A stretch of 64,000 nucleotides of DNA from Persicaria tinctoria (Eukaryota > Streptophyta > Magnoliopsida > Caryophyllales > Polygonaceae): positions 684,501 to 748,500 of the forward strand of contig JBANSL010000003.1 of NCBI GenBank assembly GCA_037127255.1. The letters run 5' to 3'. A program made the position numbers and the translations under genes. The notes below the pieces were generated by a model. It was given only the letters and a program-made list of their open reading frames with translations. It did not search any database and was not told the DNA's origin. Position 1 is the stretch's first letter. Each line of letters begins with the position of its first letter. Below are positions 33,884 through 45,359 of the stretch, piece by piece.

Positions 33884-35264
33884 ATGCTCGCGGTGTTCTC
33901 CAATTCGGTGGCCAAGAGCCCCGAGGGGCTCAACACCCCTTCGCAATCGGAGGCTTCTTCCTCTCTCAAGGATAATTTGCTTCTTCGTCACTTCGAATCT
34001 CTCAATCCTGATGCTGTTTCCGTCAATCTCGGTCCCAATGGATTCATCGTTTTCTCCTCCGATCGCCAGAACCCTCTCCTCCCAAGGTAAGAATCCCTCC
34101 TCGTTCGATTGATGCAGATTTATCTTTGTTTCCTGCAAAAGATGAACAATTTGAATGGCGATTTGGCTCTGTTGATTGAGATTGAACAAATGATTCATCC
34201 CCATGGCTGTGATCGTTAATACGCAGGCTGTTTGCTGCTGTTGATGACATATTCTGCTTGTTCCAAGGGCACATTGAGAACATGTCTCACTTGAAACAGC
34301 AATACGGATTGAGCAAGACAGCCAATGAGGTTAGCATTATCATAGAGGCGTATCGCTCTCTGCGAGACAGAGGCCCCAACCCTGCAGATCTTGCCTTGAG
34401 GAACATTGAAGGAAAATTTGCATTTATAGTATATGATAGCTCCTCGAATTGCACCTTCATTGCAGTGGTGAGTCGGATTTTCTAAAAGGTCATAGCGTCG
34501 CCATTCTTGCAAGTGCAAGTTTGGTTTTTGTTAGTGGAAGTAACATTGTTGGGTCATTGTCCAGGATTCTGATGGAAGTGTACCTCTCTTTTGGGGCTCT
34601 GATTCAGAAGATAATCTCGTGCTATCTGATGACGTTGAGCTCGTGAAGAAAACTTGTGGAAGGTCTCTTGCTCCATTTCCAAAAGGTATCGAACAAGTAA
34701 AAACTTCCACAAGTTCTATCAGACAAACAAAAGCTTATTCCCTTATTTTCAGTTTGTTGTATGAAAGCTGTGATGGCAGATGCTGTAGGAGGATAGGAGA
34801 TAAGTTAGCATGTGATTCTGTTTTACTTTCAATGAGTAAATTTGGTTCAGATGTCTATTCTAGTAAGAGGGCCGACGAGAGATGCTGAAGTATAAGTTAG
34901 GACTGAATCAGATTTCCGCGTTGCTTAATATGTTAGCATCACGACTCAAGAACTGCTGGTTTCTTGCGATCCTATACTGCTATAAACTCACCAATCTAAA
35001 CAAAAGAAGCTATGATAGATAAGGGTTTCTTACATTTTTGTTTTTTTTTTCATTCTACTACTGTCAGGCTGTTTCTTCACATCATCTGGTGGTTTGAAAA
35101 GTTTTGAGCACCCACGCAAAGAGCTAAAGCCAGTGCCTTGGAAGGACAGCTCTGGACAATCCTACGGTGCAGCCTTTATTGTGGCTGCAGACTCTAAGAA
35201 AGAAGCTGGAAATCCTGGAATGCCAAGGGTTGCTAGTGATGCAGACTGGGCATCTCGTTTTTAA
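33884..35264 (+). CDS. DUF3700 (aluminium-induced / YGL-LRDR) protein
   Basis: Exons 33884-34086, 34227-34467, 34565-34685 and 35068-35264 join in phase to give 253 residues, the usual family length. The start MLAVFSNSVAKSPEGL is the family's conserved N-terminus, a class II glutamine-amidotransferase-like fold without the catalytic Cys2. The signature motifs QYGLSK (YGL) and SLRDRGPNPAD (LRDR) are both in exon 2, followed by IEGKFAFIVYD and the C-terminal SDADWASRF. The family (wali7, TSJT1, AILP) responds to metals, auxin and darkness; the biochemical role is unknown. ATG 33884 is the first ATG of the frame, and upstream codons are leader. Confidence 0.9.
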
Positions 35265-37165
35265 CAACGGCAAGGCTCAATTCTCGCTATTCATTACTTC
35301 TTCATCAGTGGCTCTACCCTAATTGTTTGGCTGTACTGCCATTTTGCTGATAAATTGTTGGCTTAATAAATCCCTGTGTGTCACACATGATATGGTTTGG
35401 ATGGTGCCAGTGACAGTGTTATGCATCTTGTGACTGTTGAACTCTCAATTTTCTAGGAGGTGAATTCAGCCTTCATTCGAAATGCAGTGAACAAATCTGA
35501 CAAGTTGTTCCATTGCAGTGAGAGAGTTGCAGTATTGTCATCCCTTTACTAACTGTTCTCATTGTTTCTTCCTTCTTTCACCATTTTTGACATGGATCCA
35601 TTGCAAATGCTAGTTGATTTTTGGGATAATGAACATTTAAAACACCTTAATAGGGCATCTCTAGCCAGTAACCATTGCATTAGCAGCCTAATTTTTGGGT
35701 CTGTTTGGCATGTCCATTAGACTACCACCTTCAATGGCGTCCTTCATTAGCCTTATGCGTGGTAAACTGGTAATGTTTGTAAAACATGTCCATTTGACAC
35801 CAGTTTACATCCAAGGATGGACTCGAATGGGAGCTGTAGGAGAATATCCATCATTATCTCCCTGTGGGAGACAACAACTCCTCGTCCCCATCCCTGTCCT
35901 CGTCCTCCTCTGCTTATTAAGTTCCGCTAGTGGACCAAGTGAATATTACTAAGCCCTATTGAAAATAAAGCTTATATGCACATAATTTTTACGATATCGA
36001 GCCCTTAAAATTTTGGGTTCTGTTCCGTTCATCCACCTGAACATGCCTATGCACAGAGGTGAACCCCATAAAGCCAAGTATGAATCTTGAGGTGGTCAAG
36101 ATCTGTGCAAACACCATTGGAGCCCCATTCATTTGGAGGAATATTTATCATTCATAAGAATATTTTTTGTAACCCACTTTCTTGGTACTGTTGATCGATC
36201 TATGGATTTCACTACGTGCCACCCACTAACTCCTCCCCCATACCCTACCAAACAGTATCATTCCAAAAACACACTATTAAAATATGACAGAAAAAAACAC
36301 CTTGATTTCCTTTTTATATTCTAACCTATGCAGATTTATTGAGGTTCTTTTCTTAGCTTACTTGATGACATTTTTTTTTCTGTTAAGTTGATCCCAAGTG
36401 TCAGTTGATCCATATGTATTGATCTCCCAACCTACCCTTTGGGGAACCATGTTTCTGACATCTACCCTTGCTTGCAATCGCATGCTTTTGTTTATAAATT
36501 CGTCGAATTTGGGTGGGTAAAGTGCTGATGCTTGATCGACGTTTGCGACGACTGGTGTCGTGACTCGTGGCAGATGGTTTGTAGGCCAGTATCACGACCT
36601 GTTCTGCATTTCAAAATCACCTCATAACTATACATATTGCTCTATATATAATAAGAAAGATTTGGGTTTGATCCTCTTTTTATGAGCAATCATGGCTCAT
36701 TGTATATTGTTGATTATAACTTGGAATGAGAATCAATTTTATTCATGGAATCAATCACTCTCTTATAGTCTGAGGTTTTTTATGTATGCACAAAAATGAT
36801 GCATATAATTACTTTTTCATTCTTATATATATCCAATGTAGGATTATATCGCATTCTTAACTATATATATATAATAATGATGTGTTTGATTAAGTCTACT
36901 TTTTATGAGGATTGATGATGGAAAATAGCTTTAAAAAATGTTGGAGAAAACCCTAAAAGAAACATGTCTCTGCATGAATTGTAATGGTGGCTTGGGTGTG
37001 ATTATATTCAATGTGTCTCACTTTAAAGCCACTCCCATCTTTTAACAAATTGTCACTATTTAATATTATCATTAGGGTTTAATTTTATTATAATTAAATC
37101 ACATCAAACTACAAAGAAACTTCTCTTGCAAGAGGCATTAGCTACCTAGCTTAGTTTGGCTTAGC
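35265..37165. other. Intergenic region before MIR167
   Basis: No supported gene. Short frames at 35695 and 36133 contain TE-like GTTTGG/CCAAAC strings. From about 36600 the sequence becomes AT-rich; it is the presumptive promoter of MIR167, with no identifiable auxin element. Confidence 0.4.
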
Positions 37166-37169
37166 TTCC

Positions 37170-37178
37170 TATATATAG
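37170..37178 (+). promoter_or_regulatory. TATA box upstream of MIR167
   Basis: TATATATAG in TTCCTATATATAGCCCTTCT lies 153 bp before the mature miRNA and is followed by a CT-rich initiator-like region, typical of Pol II MIR promoters. Confidence 0.55.
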
Positions 37179-37304
37179 CCCTTCTCCTGCCTCCTCCTCT
37201 ATAGCATTCCAACATCTTATGTCCTTCCACATCTCTCGCAACTTCGCTAAATTCGTTTTATCGTAGAGGAATGCACGCCAGATGATTGATGGACACTGCT
37301 ATGT

Positions 37305-37425
37305 ACGTGGAGCATCAATAGCTAAAGCTGCCAGCATGATCTAAACAAACTTCAATTCCCTTTCAACTTTTCAAGAGAAAGATGAATAATGATTGGATCA
37401 TGCTGCCAGCTTGACCCGTTGATAG
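37305..37425 (+). ncRNA. MIR167: MIR167 precursor hairpin
   Basis: The 5' arm contains TAAAGCTGCCAGCATGATCT (miR167 continues with A; 37323-37343). It equals canonical miR167 except for position 2 (A for G). The 3' arm GATCATGCTGCCAGCTTGAC (37396-37415) is complementary with one internal mismatch. Pairing extends outward (ATCAATAGCTA with GACCCGTTGAT) and the loop is about 52 nt. miR167 guides cleavage of ARF6 and ARF8 auxin-response-factor mRNAs. Arabidopsis MIR167B (At3g63375) sits next to OTP86 (At3g63370) as remembered, the same arrangement as here, which supports orthology. Confidence 0.88.
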
Positions 37426-37429
37426 ATCA

Positions 37430-38762
37430 CGAAAAGTCTTCATAGTTTCAATCTAACTTCCCTATTCTCTTTTCTTCTTCTGTTTCCCGGTGCAGGTTCA
37501 TACATTGGATGGACAACTATAAAGGTTCAACATTTCTTCATTGCATAATATGCTCAAGAGCTCAACTTGGGAAGGTAGTTGAATGAATGTTAAGTACTGT
37601 AATTAGCAGTAATCAGAGATATATGTCTTATTCTGAATGTCAGATCTTGGAGGATATTGTAGTTTAATTATTGCTAAGAATCTTTGCAGGTGTCACCTTC
37701 CAAGAGAAATGGTGGGTTCAACCCCAACAACATCTTATACTTATGTACTATCATATCATATTATATTAATATATTATATATCATTTACTGTTAAATTTCT
37801 TTAATTTTCTTAAGATTCATGATTTGATCGACATCTTGTTTAATTACAAATACTAAAGGCTAAAAAGCAAAAGAAACACAAATCCCAGATGTGACATGGT
37901 TATCAACCACTCTTGGAATTTTCTTTGTTACTTGATTCACTGTAAAGTTAAATGAATCAGACCATTTGAAATTAAAAGTTTGGGTGTATCTGTTTTGATG
38001 ACAATGAAGAGATCTGTGTGTTCTGGTCCACTTTGTGGGTTCTACTAATCTTTTTGAGAGCTAACTTTGATTTATCATACACCTCAAGGAGAGTCTTAGA
38101 TCCTCTTACCAGCTGAGTCATCTGAAAATGTTTGAAGTTTGCTCGAAATTGGAAGCTGCTTGGCTAAATTTGGAGTCCTTTTTGCTATTGTTTGATGCCA
38201 GTGAGAGCTGTGTGCAGAATCTGTACGCTACTCTGCATCTTCTTATGGCTTATTGAGCAGTATCAATAAGCCATTTACCTGCTCTGTGATGATATGATTT
38301 CCTGTAACTGTCATAAAAAAGCTAAGAGTTGTGAATGTGTCACGAATAGTTTGATGATCGCAATTTTTGCAGCTTGATGATCACTTCAATTTGGTTAGCT
38401 GATCAAAGCTAAGAGTTGTGAATGTCTCGCAGGGTAGGTTGATGATCACTGTGATTTCAAAAGGTCTTGAATCAGATTGAAAACAGAAGCTTTAACTAAC
38501 CTGAATAACCATAAGATCTTAGTTTTATCCTCTCTCACCACTGCAGCTCAACTTTTATTCAGAATTACAGCTAGAGTGCATCTCAGATTTCCTTAATTTG
38601 ATCATTCAAAGATGGGCATTTCAACCAATTCCTGAAATAGCTGAACTGCATCTCAATGGAAAAACCTAACAGCAAATTTACAATCAACATCACAGATGAA
38701 AAAAATGTCAAATTGCTCACTTGATTTCAGCCCAAAATCTTCAATTCACGGTGGATTGATCC
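37430..38762. other. MIR167 3' region and spacer
   Basis: Probable remainder of the primary miRNA transcript, which may be spliced (CTGTTTCCCGGTGCAGG at about 37482 looks like a 3' splice site). AAAGCTAAGAGTTGTGAATG and a TTTGATGATC-like phrase recur within 38310-38460. No protein gene is visible. Confidence 0.35.
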
Positions 38763-39368
38763 TCAATCATCATCTAGCAACTCGCTACCCCTGCAATTAG
38801 TCACCTGATGAACCAACCTCTTCGAACCGAGAAAAAACCCTAAATGGCTCACCTTCTTCTGCTGCTGCTGCCCTAACAGCGAAATCAGTCCCACGAACTC
38901 AGCCGCCTCCTTCTCTCCCACCCTCCACCGCCCTCGCCGGGCCACCCGGGCGCTCCCGAACACCGCCGAGCTCTTCTCCTCGGAGAATTTCTCGCACTTC
39001 CCCTTCGATTCTTCGAGGCAATTCGCCATCTCTCTCTCCTCGCACCGCTCCCTCTCCTTGAAATCGGTGCCCCCGCCGAGGAGGAGGATCCACCAGGGCG
39101 GCGCGCACTTGCTGGAAGCGGCGATTGAGCATCCGATCCTGACGCCGGCCTCGCACTGCTCGAGAAGCCTCGAGCGGCAGAATCTGCGGGCGGAGAAGAA
39201 GGATTGGGGGTTTCGGAAGGCTAGGACGTGTGGGCCGAGGGATGGGTCGTCGTTAGACCCGGCGGGGATGGGTCCCCGGAGAAGAGGGATAGGTTGATCG
39301 AAGTGGATTACTGTTGCCGCGGCGGAGTAGTTGACGTCGTCGGGGTCTGCCGCCGGCGCCGTCCTCAT
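38763..39368 (-). CDS. Uncharacterised conserved plant protein, 201 residues
   Basis: The frame begins MRTAPAADPDDVNYSAAATV, then VIHFDQPIPLLRGPIPAGS and DDPSLGPHVLAFRNP. A Cys-rich middle follows, RLLEQCEAGVRIGCSIAASS then KCAPPWW, with CEEREMANCLEESKGKCEKF. I recall an uncharacterised plant family with this order, but no known function; the paired cysteines might form a metal site or disulfide hairpin. No transit peptide or membrane segment is obvious. The composition is GC-rich relative to the flanks, as expected for coding. A truncated second copy lies at 44186-44545, next to VTE3 copy B, so this gene was duplicated together with VTE3. The start at 39368 is the first ATG and matches the family start as remembered. 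Confidence 0.75.
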   Translation of the reverse strand: MRTAPAADPDDVNYSAAATVIHFDQPIPLLRGPIPAGSNDDPSLGPHVLAFRNPQSFFSARRFCRSRLLEQCEAGVRIGCSIAASSKCAPPWWILLLGGGTDFKERERCEEREMANCLEESKGKCEKFSEEKSSAVFGSARVARRGRWRVGEKEAAEFVGLISLLGQQQQKKVSHLGFFLGSKRLVHQVTNCRGSELLDDD

Positions 39369-40440
39369 TTCCGGAAATTGCTTTGAGGAACCATTTTTTG
39401 TTCATTCCTTATATATACACAAGTCTAATATAAAAGGGAACGATAAGTTGGCTAATGAATAAACATTACCAAGAAATAACAACCAACAAAAAAACATAAA
39501 TCAAAAGAGGAATAGAGATTAGGTTCGGTAAATTGGTGTTTGATATTTCGAATTCTTAACCTTCGATCTATGAAATCAAACGAGAAAATATATCATTAAG
39601 AGCAAAGAAAATATCAAATTTTACTAATTTAGATGACAAATATAAAATATAGGAACCGATAAGTTACGAATTCGAGTTATCATTAACTAAGGGGTGCACA
39701 TTGTGCACAAGTATACTAGTACTAACCCTTTGACCAAAAAAGCTACTAGGACTAACCCTTGTTAAAGAGTAAGGGAAGAGAAAAATAATGAAATGTTTAT
39801 ATTAAAACGAGTTTTCTATCCTAATCCAAGGGCATAGGATAACAAGCTCAATTGTGAAAGATTCTTCAAATTTAAATTACTTTTAGCTTTTCTTAGTATT
39901 GATTTCCTAGGATCGCTTATTTTGTTGGTAGGAAATCTTTTCCGATAAAGTTTCTTACCCTATACCCTAAGGGTATAGGATAGAAAGACCGATATTAAAA
40001 TTATGTAAAAAAAAAATTCATACTATTTTCCTATAAATTTGGTTCCATATGGTTCATACTTCATATTTATGCTTCAAATTGTCATAACCTCAACGGTATT
40101 ACATTACCAAATAGACATCTCACTCTGAAGTTTGATACTACATTGTCAGATAAATGCCAAAAATGACAAGATACAACAACTGATTTGCTGCAACCAAATG
40201 TAGCAACAGAATCAAACATGGCAAAATGACAAGACCAAGTCTATGAGAAAGTAGTGCTCATTGATATTGTTATTTGTAAGTGCCTAAACTTGAAATTGTT
40301 CTAATAAGGTCCCCCAAACTATCAAAGTTGTTGCACTTGTAATCATCAATCATCATCACCAAAACAAAACAAAACAACAAATAAAAATTGCACAAAATAT
40401 AATTAATCACCATTTGATCAAATGATGTCAAATCACCTGG
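39369..40440. other. Intergenic, AT-rich
   Basis: No gene. The promoter of the minus-strand uncharacterised gene presumably starts here. ATCCTATACCCTAAGG-like strings recur inverted near 39825 and 39955, hinting at a small decayed repeat. Confidence 0.4.
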
Positions 40441-41573
40441 TAGGGCTGTTATATGAGCCGAACAGCTCGAGCTCGGCTCGGGCTCGGCTCGAAAAAGCTC
40501 GACTCGAGCTCGTTCGGATACACAAAACAAGCCGAGCATGAACACTTTTTTAAGCTCGAACCGAGCTCGAGCCGAGCCCGAGCCGAGCCCGAGCCGAGCT
40601 CGTAAGCTCGATTGTGTTAATTTCCAAAATTACCCCTAGGGTAATGTGAGGCATGACCGCGTGTGATATGAGGAAGGCGCCGCTCTTTCCTTCCTCCTTG
40701 AACCTCTAGTCTCTCTCCTTATCTCCTGGGTTAGTTCGGGCGGCGAACTCTCCTCTTCCCCTTTCTCCCTCCTTCCGGCAGCAAACCATGGATTCCGGCG
40801 GCGAACTTCCCTCCTTCCGGCCTGTTTGTGGCTCGTAGTCCTACCCCTTACTCCCTCCTCGACGTCCTCGTGGCCTGTAGTCTTATACGTCCTCGGGCGG
40901 GCGACGTCTCCTGGCTTCAGTCGAGTTGAGTACCTTGCCTTCCAGTCGAGCCCGTGACGATTTACTGCAGCAGCACCCCGAGTCCCCAACCAGGTATGTT
41001 CGTATTGCTACTGCAGCAGCACCCCTTGGTCCCTCCTTCCTGGATGTGAATTAGGGTATGTGACGTTGCTTGAAATTAGGGGATGTGTAAATTCAATTGT
41101 TTGTTCAATTGGTGAAAATTAAATTTAGATCTACAATTCAATTTTTGCTGGTTGTTGTACATCTACTGTAATTACATACATTACATTCAGCTTGTTTGTA
41201 ATTAGGGATGTTTAAATTCAATTGTTTGTTCAATTGGTGAAAATTCAATTTAGATCCCAAATTCAATTTAGATCTACCATTCAATTTCTGGTGATTGTGT
41301 ACCTCCTGCGTACATTACATTCAGCCCTTTGGCCAATTAATTTATGTAAATCTGTAATTGCTTTGAGGTACAAACCGAACTCGAACGAGCTTGAACGAGC
41401 CCAATTGCCGAGCTCGAACGAGCCTAAGCTCGTTCGTTCAGCTTGACCGAGCCTAACAAGCCGAGCTCGAGTTTAATGTTGGGCTCGCGAGCCGAGCTTG
41501 AGCGCCAAAATAAGCTCGAATAAAATTTGGGCTCGAGCTCGGCTCGGCTCGTTCGGCTCGAATACCACCCCTA
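40441..41573. mobile_element. Non-autonomous hAT-type element with 8 bp target duplication
   Basis: The 1133 bp unit starts TAGGGCTGTTATATGAGCCG and ends CGGCTCGAATACCACCCCTA, whose complement is TAGGGGTGGTATTCGAGCCG. It is flanked by the exact 8 bp duplication TCACCTGG (40433-40440 and 41574-41581), as expected for hAT elements. Both subterminal regions are packed with CGAGCTCGGCTCG-type repeats (40465-40615 and 41370-41560), probably transposase-binding arrays. No transposase is encoded; the open frames inside are shadows of CT-rich DNA. Confidence 0.85.
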
Positions 41574-41776
41574 TCACCTGGTACACAGGGTACTTATTAA
41601 CGGGGGTTTAACATTTCTTGGACGGTAGTACAACAAGAGTAACAACTTAACTAAATACTTAAAAGTTCATAGCTGCTAACAAGAAAACATGGGCGAAGCT
41701 TAGGAACCAACACGACAGTATTTTTCGTATCATCACTTTGAGCAACTCCTTCATCGGGTTCATGGCAATACCTCTT

Positions 41777-43617
41777 TCAGATTGGTAGACCTCTGGGGAC
41801 AACCTTATCCTTGATCCACATATAGTGGGTTATGAGGACGTAGTACCCCGCTGCCATGACACCGAGGAGGAAACGAAACAGGAACACTATAGGATTCACT
41901 GGTTTTGATACGTCTTCTGCCTTTGGACCGAGCTGCATTATATTAAAAAACATTAAAAAAGCTTTTGCTGATAACAATTTGTATGATATAACAGAGGTGT
42001 ATATGAAGTGCAAAGAAGCATCAGAGTTGCAAACTTACAAAAAGGTGACATTTATGTTAGGGGGAATTCACACCAAGAAAGAATCCACATTAAGACGATT
42101 TTTGAATTTTTTAGCAGTTTACCATAACCAAATTCGATTCCTAAATCCATACCCCTAATTTTTAACCAAAATTCACATAGGAGTATAGGACTTGTTTATG
42201 AAGAAGTAATAGAATTTAAAAGTTTAAAGCTTCTAACTCATTTTTTTAGCAATTCAAGAGGATTTAAAGCTTTTGAAGTGTATTTGAAGAGGAGGCATTA
42301 CCTCTAGAGGAGAGTCACCGGATGCTGGTTTCACACCCGATACCGAGCAACCGATAATCAGGCCATGTCGACGAACACCACGGAACCACTTTGGGCCAAT
42401 TCTTTTCAGTTTAACATCCACAAATCCAGCCTTTTCGAACCAGTCAATGTACTCTTCCTCCTTGGGGAAGAGCATCCAAACATCTGCAAAGAAGCGCGAC
42501 AGCCAAAATGTAGGATGCACTGGACCGATCACACATGCTTTCCCTTCCTGCTTAAGTACCCTGTATGCTTCCTTGATACCTCTTTGTGGATCAGGCCAGT
42601 ACTCTATACTGATAAAAGCAACCACAAAACTCCATGTCAGAAAATCTTCTTTACAATTAAGAGCTGAGAAATTTCTTTTAAATCATGGTTGTGTTTGGTA
42701 TACAGGAATGTGGTTATAAATTATCGGTATGAGCTCATGGTCGGGTTGGTTGAGTCCAGTAACTAGAAGCTTACCAAGTTACCAAAAATCAACTATAAGA
42801 ACAACAGATACATTAACCCTTACTTCCAAAACAAAATCAACAACCTAAAACCCCCAAAAGCTAACAAAAGCATTAACAGCCTATAACAGCTAACAGTATA
42901 CCTGATACGAAAGCTTTACCAAACACGTAACAACCAAAGGATCTGATCTTATAGACATTCTGAGATATGTATATATAATACTAAAACTGATAACACTAAG
43001 AAGTGCAACATAAACAAAACTAACCACACAACATCATTCCATCAACAATAAGAACAAGTGAAACTGCTAGCAAGGAAGCAAACACCAATAAAATTCAATA
43101 AAGCATGATTTATGATTCACATGCAAAGGGGACAACCCCCAAATTGATCATACCTGCCAGCAGAAACATATCTATCAGCATAATCAGTAGGAAAGGGCAG
43201 ATCTTCAGCATCCCCCAACATAACCTTGCAATCCTTCAAGGGCTCCTTCTCCTTGGCCTTGGCAAGCTGGTGAGGGGACTGATCAAGAATGGTCACATTC
43301 TTGGCATCCACATGCTCAACAATCCCTAGTGTGGCGAATCCAGTCCCGCCACCAACATCCACAACCACCAAATCCCTATCATTCAAATCAGCTGGCTCAA
43401 GTGCACCAAGCCTCATATCTTCATTCCAGTGGGGAGGGTGGAGGATAATGTCATAAGCAAGTGAGAGGAACCTGTAGAACAAAACCGCCTCTTTCTTGTG
43501 CTGCAAAAACCTAGGTTGTGAAACTGGCCGGGAATTGTTGGATGCAGATGTGCTGCTTTTGGGGGTTTTCTTTCTGCCATGGAGCTGGTTTGTGCCACTG
43601 AAGACTGAAGAGGCCAT
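41777..43617 (-). CDS. VTE3: MPBQ/MSBQ methyltransferase, tandem copy A (diverged)
   Basis: Exons 43617-43154, 42608-42302 and 41932-41777 give 308 residues. This SAM-dependent methyltransferase of the plastid inner envelope makes plastoquinone and tocopherol precursors. Motif I VVVDVGGGTGF, TILDQSPHQLAKAK, GDAEDLPFPTDYADRYVSAG and SIEYWPDPQRGIKEAYRV are intact, and a C-terminal membrane anchor ends MWIKDKVVPRGLPI. Compared with copy B, the transit-peptide region is 31 residues shorter, and otherwise conserved positions differ: YDIILHPPHWNEDMRLGAL against YDHIINPGHWTEDMRADAL, and ITHYMWIKDK against VPIYMWIKDQ. Splice sites and phases are identical in the two copies. It may be functional or drifting; a shorter transit peptide could alter targeting. 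Confidence 0.88.
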
Positions 43618-43877
43618 GGGGGTTTTTGTTTAGGTTGATTTAGCTCTTCAGAAGAGGGGATAAGGGGCATGGTTTTGTAGGTGGCCATAAACCAGAGTCT
43701 GACTGAGTTTCTTGTGGTTTGCAAATTTAAGATACATTAACAGTTTAAGAGTGACTGTGAGTGAGAATTTGGGATTGCGTGGATATCAGGAATACACCGA
43801 AAACCTAACACCAAAGTCCAACCAATTCCTGAAATATCGGAATTGCATCTCAGTGGAAAACACCAAAAGTAAATTTA

Positions 43878-44283
43878 CAATCGATCAACATCAAGGATGA
43901 AAAATGTGACAATTTGCTCACTTGATTTCAGCAAAAAAAAAATTCAATTCACAATGGACAGATCCTCAATCATCAATCCAACAATTACCTACCCCTGCAA
44001 TTAGTCACCTCGTGAATCAAACTCTTCGAACCCAGAAAAAGCCCTAATTGGCTCACCTTATTCTTCTCCTTTCTTTACAACAATCGATCAACATCAAGGA
44101 TGGAAAACGTGTCAATTTGCTCAATTGATTTCAGCACAAAATTTCCAATTCACAATGGACAGATCATCAATCATCGATCCAACAACTACCTACCCCTGCA
44201 ATTAGTCACCTCGTGAACCAAACTCTTCGAACCCAGAAAAAGCCCTAATTGGCTCACCTTATTCTTCTCCTGGTGCCCTAACG
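43878..44283. repeat. About 203 bp tandem duplication in the 3' part of the broken gene copy
   Basis: CAATCGATCAACATCAAGGA begins both 43878 and 44081. The two copies then run parallel through GGACAGATC, CCTACCCCTGCAATTAGTCA, GAACCCAGAAAAAGCCCTAA and CTTATTCTTCTCCT. They differ at scattered positions. The same block occurs once downstream of the intact gene at about 38640-38850. Confidence 0.75.
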
Positions 44284-44545
44284 GCGAAATCAGCCCAACG
44301 AACTCAGCCTCCGCCTTCTCTCCCATCCTCCACCGCCCTCTTCGGGCCACCCGGGGTCTCTCGAACCCCAACGCCGAGCTCTTCTCCTCTGAGAATTTCT
44401 CGCACTTTCCCTTCGATTCTTCGAGGCAATTCGACATCTCTCCCTCCTCACACCTCTCCCTCTCCTTGCAACCGGTGCCTCCGTCGAGGAGGAGGATCCA
44501 CCAGGGCGGCGCGCACTTGCTGGAAGCGGCGATGGAGCAGCCTCC
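44186..44545 (-). pseudogene. Truncated copy of the uncharacterised gene at 38763
   Basis: On the minus strand the sequence runs from a CSIAASSKCAPPWWILLL-like start through CEEGEMSNCLEESKGKCEKF, RGRWRMGEK and VGLISPLG to VTNCRGR and a stop at 44186. It aligns with residues of about 85-195 of the intact protein. The first 80 or so residues, including the start, are missing and replaced by unrelated sequence beyond 44545. One inner ATG (MSNCLEESKG) could start an 83-residue peptide, but I treat it as a pseudogene. Confidence 0.75.
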
Positions 44546-44829
44546 TGACGCACTGCTGGAGAAGTCTTGTAACAGGGTTTTCTGATGTTGGTGTTGAAAC
44601 TCAGTTTGTGTCGTTATTATTTGAATTTTTAGTTAGGCCAAATTCTAGAAAACCACCCTTTAAATACACTATTTTCACAAAATCATCCTTTTATATTAAA
44701 AATTCTAAAAATAAGTATCAAAAACTAGATGTTTGCAAAAGACCGCTCATCTCATCTTTTCCGCTAAGATTGTTGTTAAATGTGTGAATTTACCATGGTT
44801 GGGAATCGTCTTTAGGCCGATTTGCCCAA

Positions 44830-44935
44830 GGTTTTAAAACCATTCCGGAATGGCTCAACCGAAAAGGACTTACGGGTAGTATCCAAAGATCCCCGATTCG
44901 AACCCCGGATGACCGCTCTTTATTTACCAATTCAA
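44830..44935 (+). mobile_element. tRNA-derived SINE copy
   Basis: AACCATTCCGGAATGGCTCA, CCGAAAAGGACTTACGGGTA, B box GATTCGAACCCCGG and the ACCGCTCTTTATTTACC tail match the copies at 11150-11425 and 21536-21645. The A-box-like TGGCTCAACCG and B box are about 35 nt apart. Confidence 0.65.
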
Positions 44936-45094
44936 GAGAACCGTCTTTGGGTTTTTCTTATGTTGGACCACCACCAAGAGCGCCCTTTCGAATAAGAATC
45001 GATCCCTACATAGATACAATAAGCCCTTTTTAATAGAAATTGATTTGAGAAACCGAAAAATAGAATTAAACGAGACCAATAATTGTTGAAAAAT

Positions 45095-45322
45095 ACTCCT
45101 CCTTCCGTCTCAAAATATACGTCATTTATCTTTTTAACACGTTTTTAAAAATAAAAACTCTATAAAATATCAACTTTTAAAATGATTTTTTTTAAAATAT
45201 TTTTATATTTATTGCTAATAAATATGAATATATTATTATATAATCAATATTTTATGAAGATTTTAATTTTTAAAAATTCGTGTTGAAAAAACAAATGACC
45301 TATATTTTAAAACGGATGAAAT
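45095..45322. mobile_element. Decayed Stowaway-like MITE
   Basis: CTCCTTCCGTCTCAAAATAT at the left pairs loosely with ATATTTTAAAACGGATGAAA at the right. Inner arms retain AAAACTCTATAAAATAT and its degraded complement. It is clearly older than the copy at 8167. Confidence 0.5.
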
Positions 45323-45359
45323 ACTAAATCAAGCATCGTTTGAGAAAACATTTTTTTAT

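Noticed and set aside
40636..40989. 117-codon minus-strand ORF inside the hAT element
   Set aside because: Arg/Gly-rich translation of CT-rich transposon interior; not a transposase.
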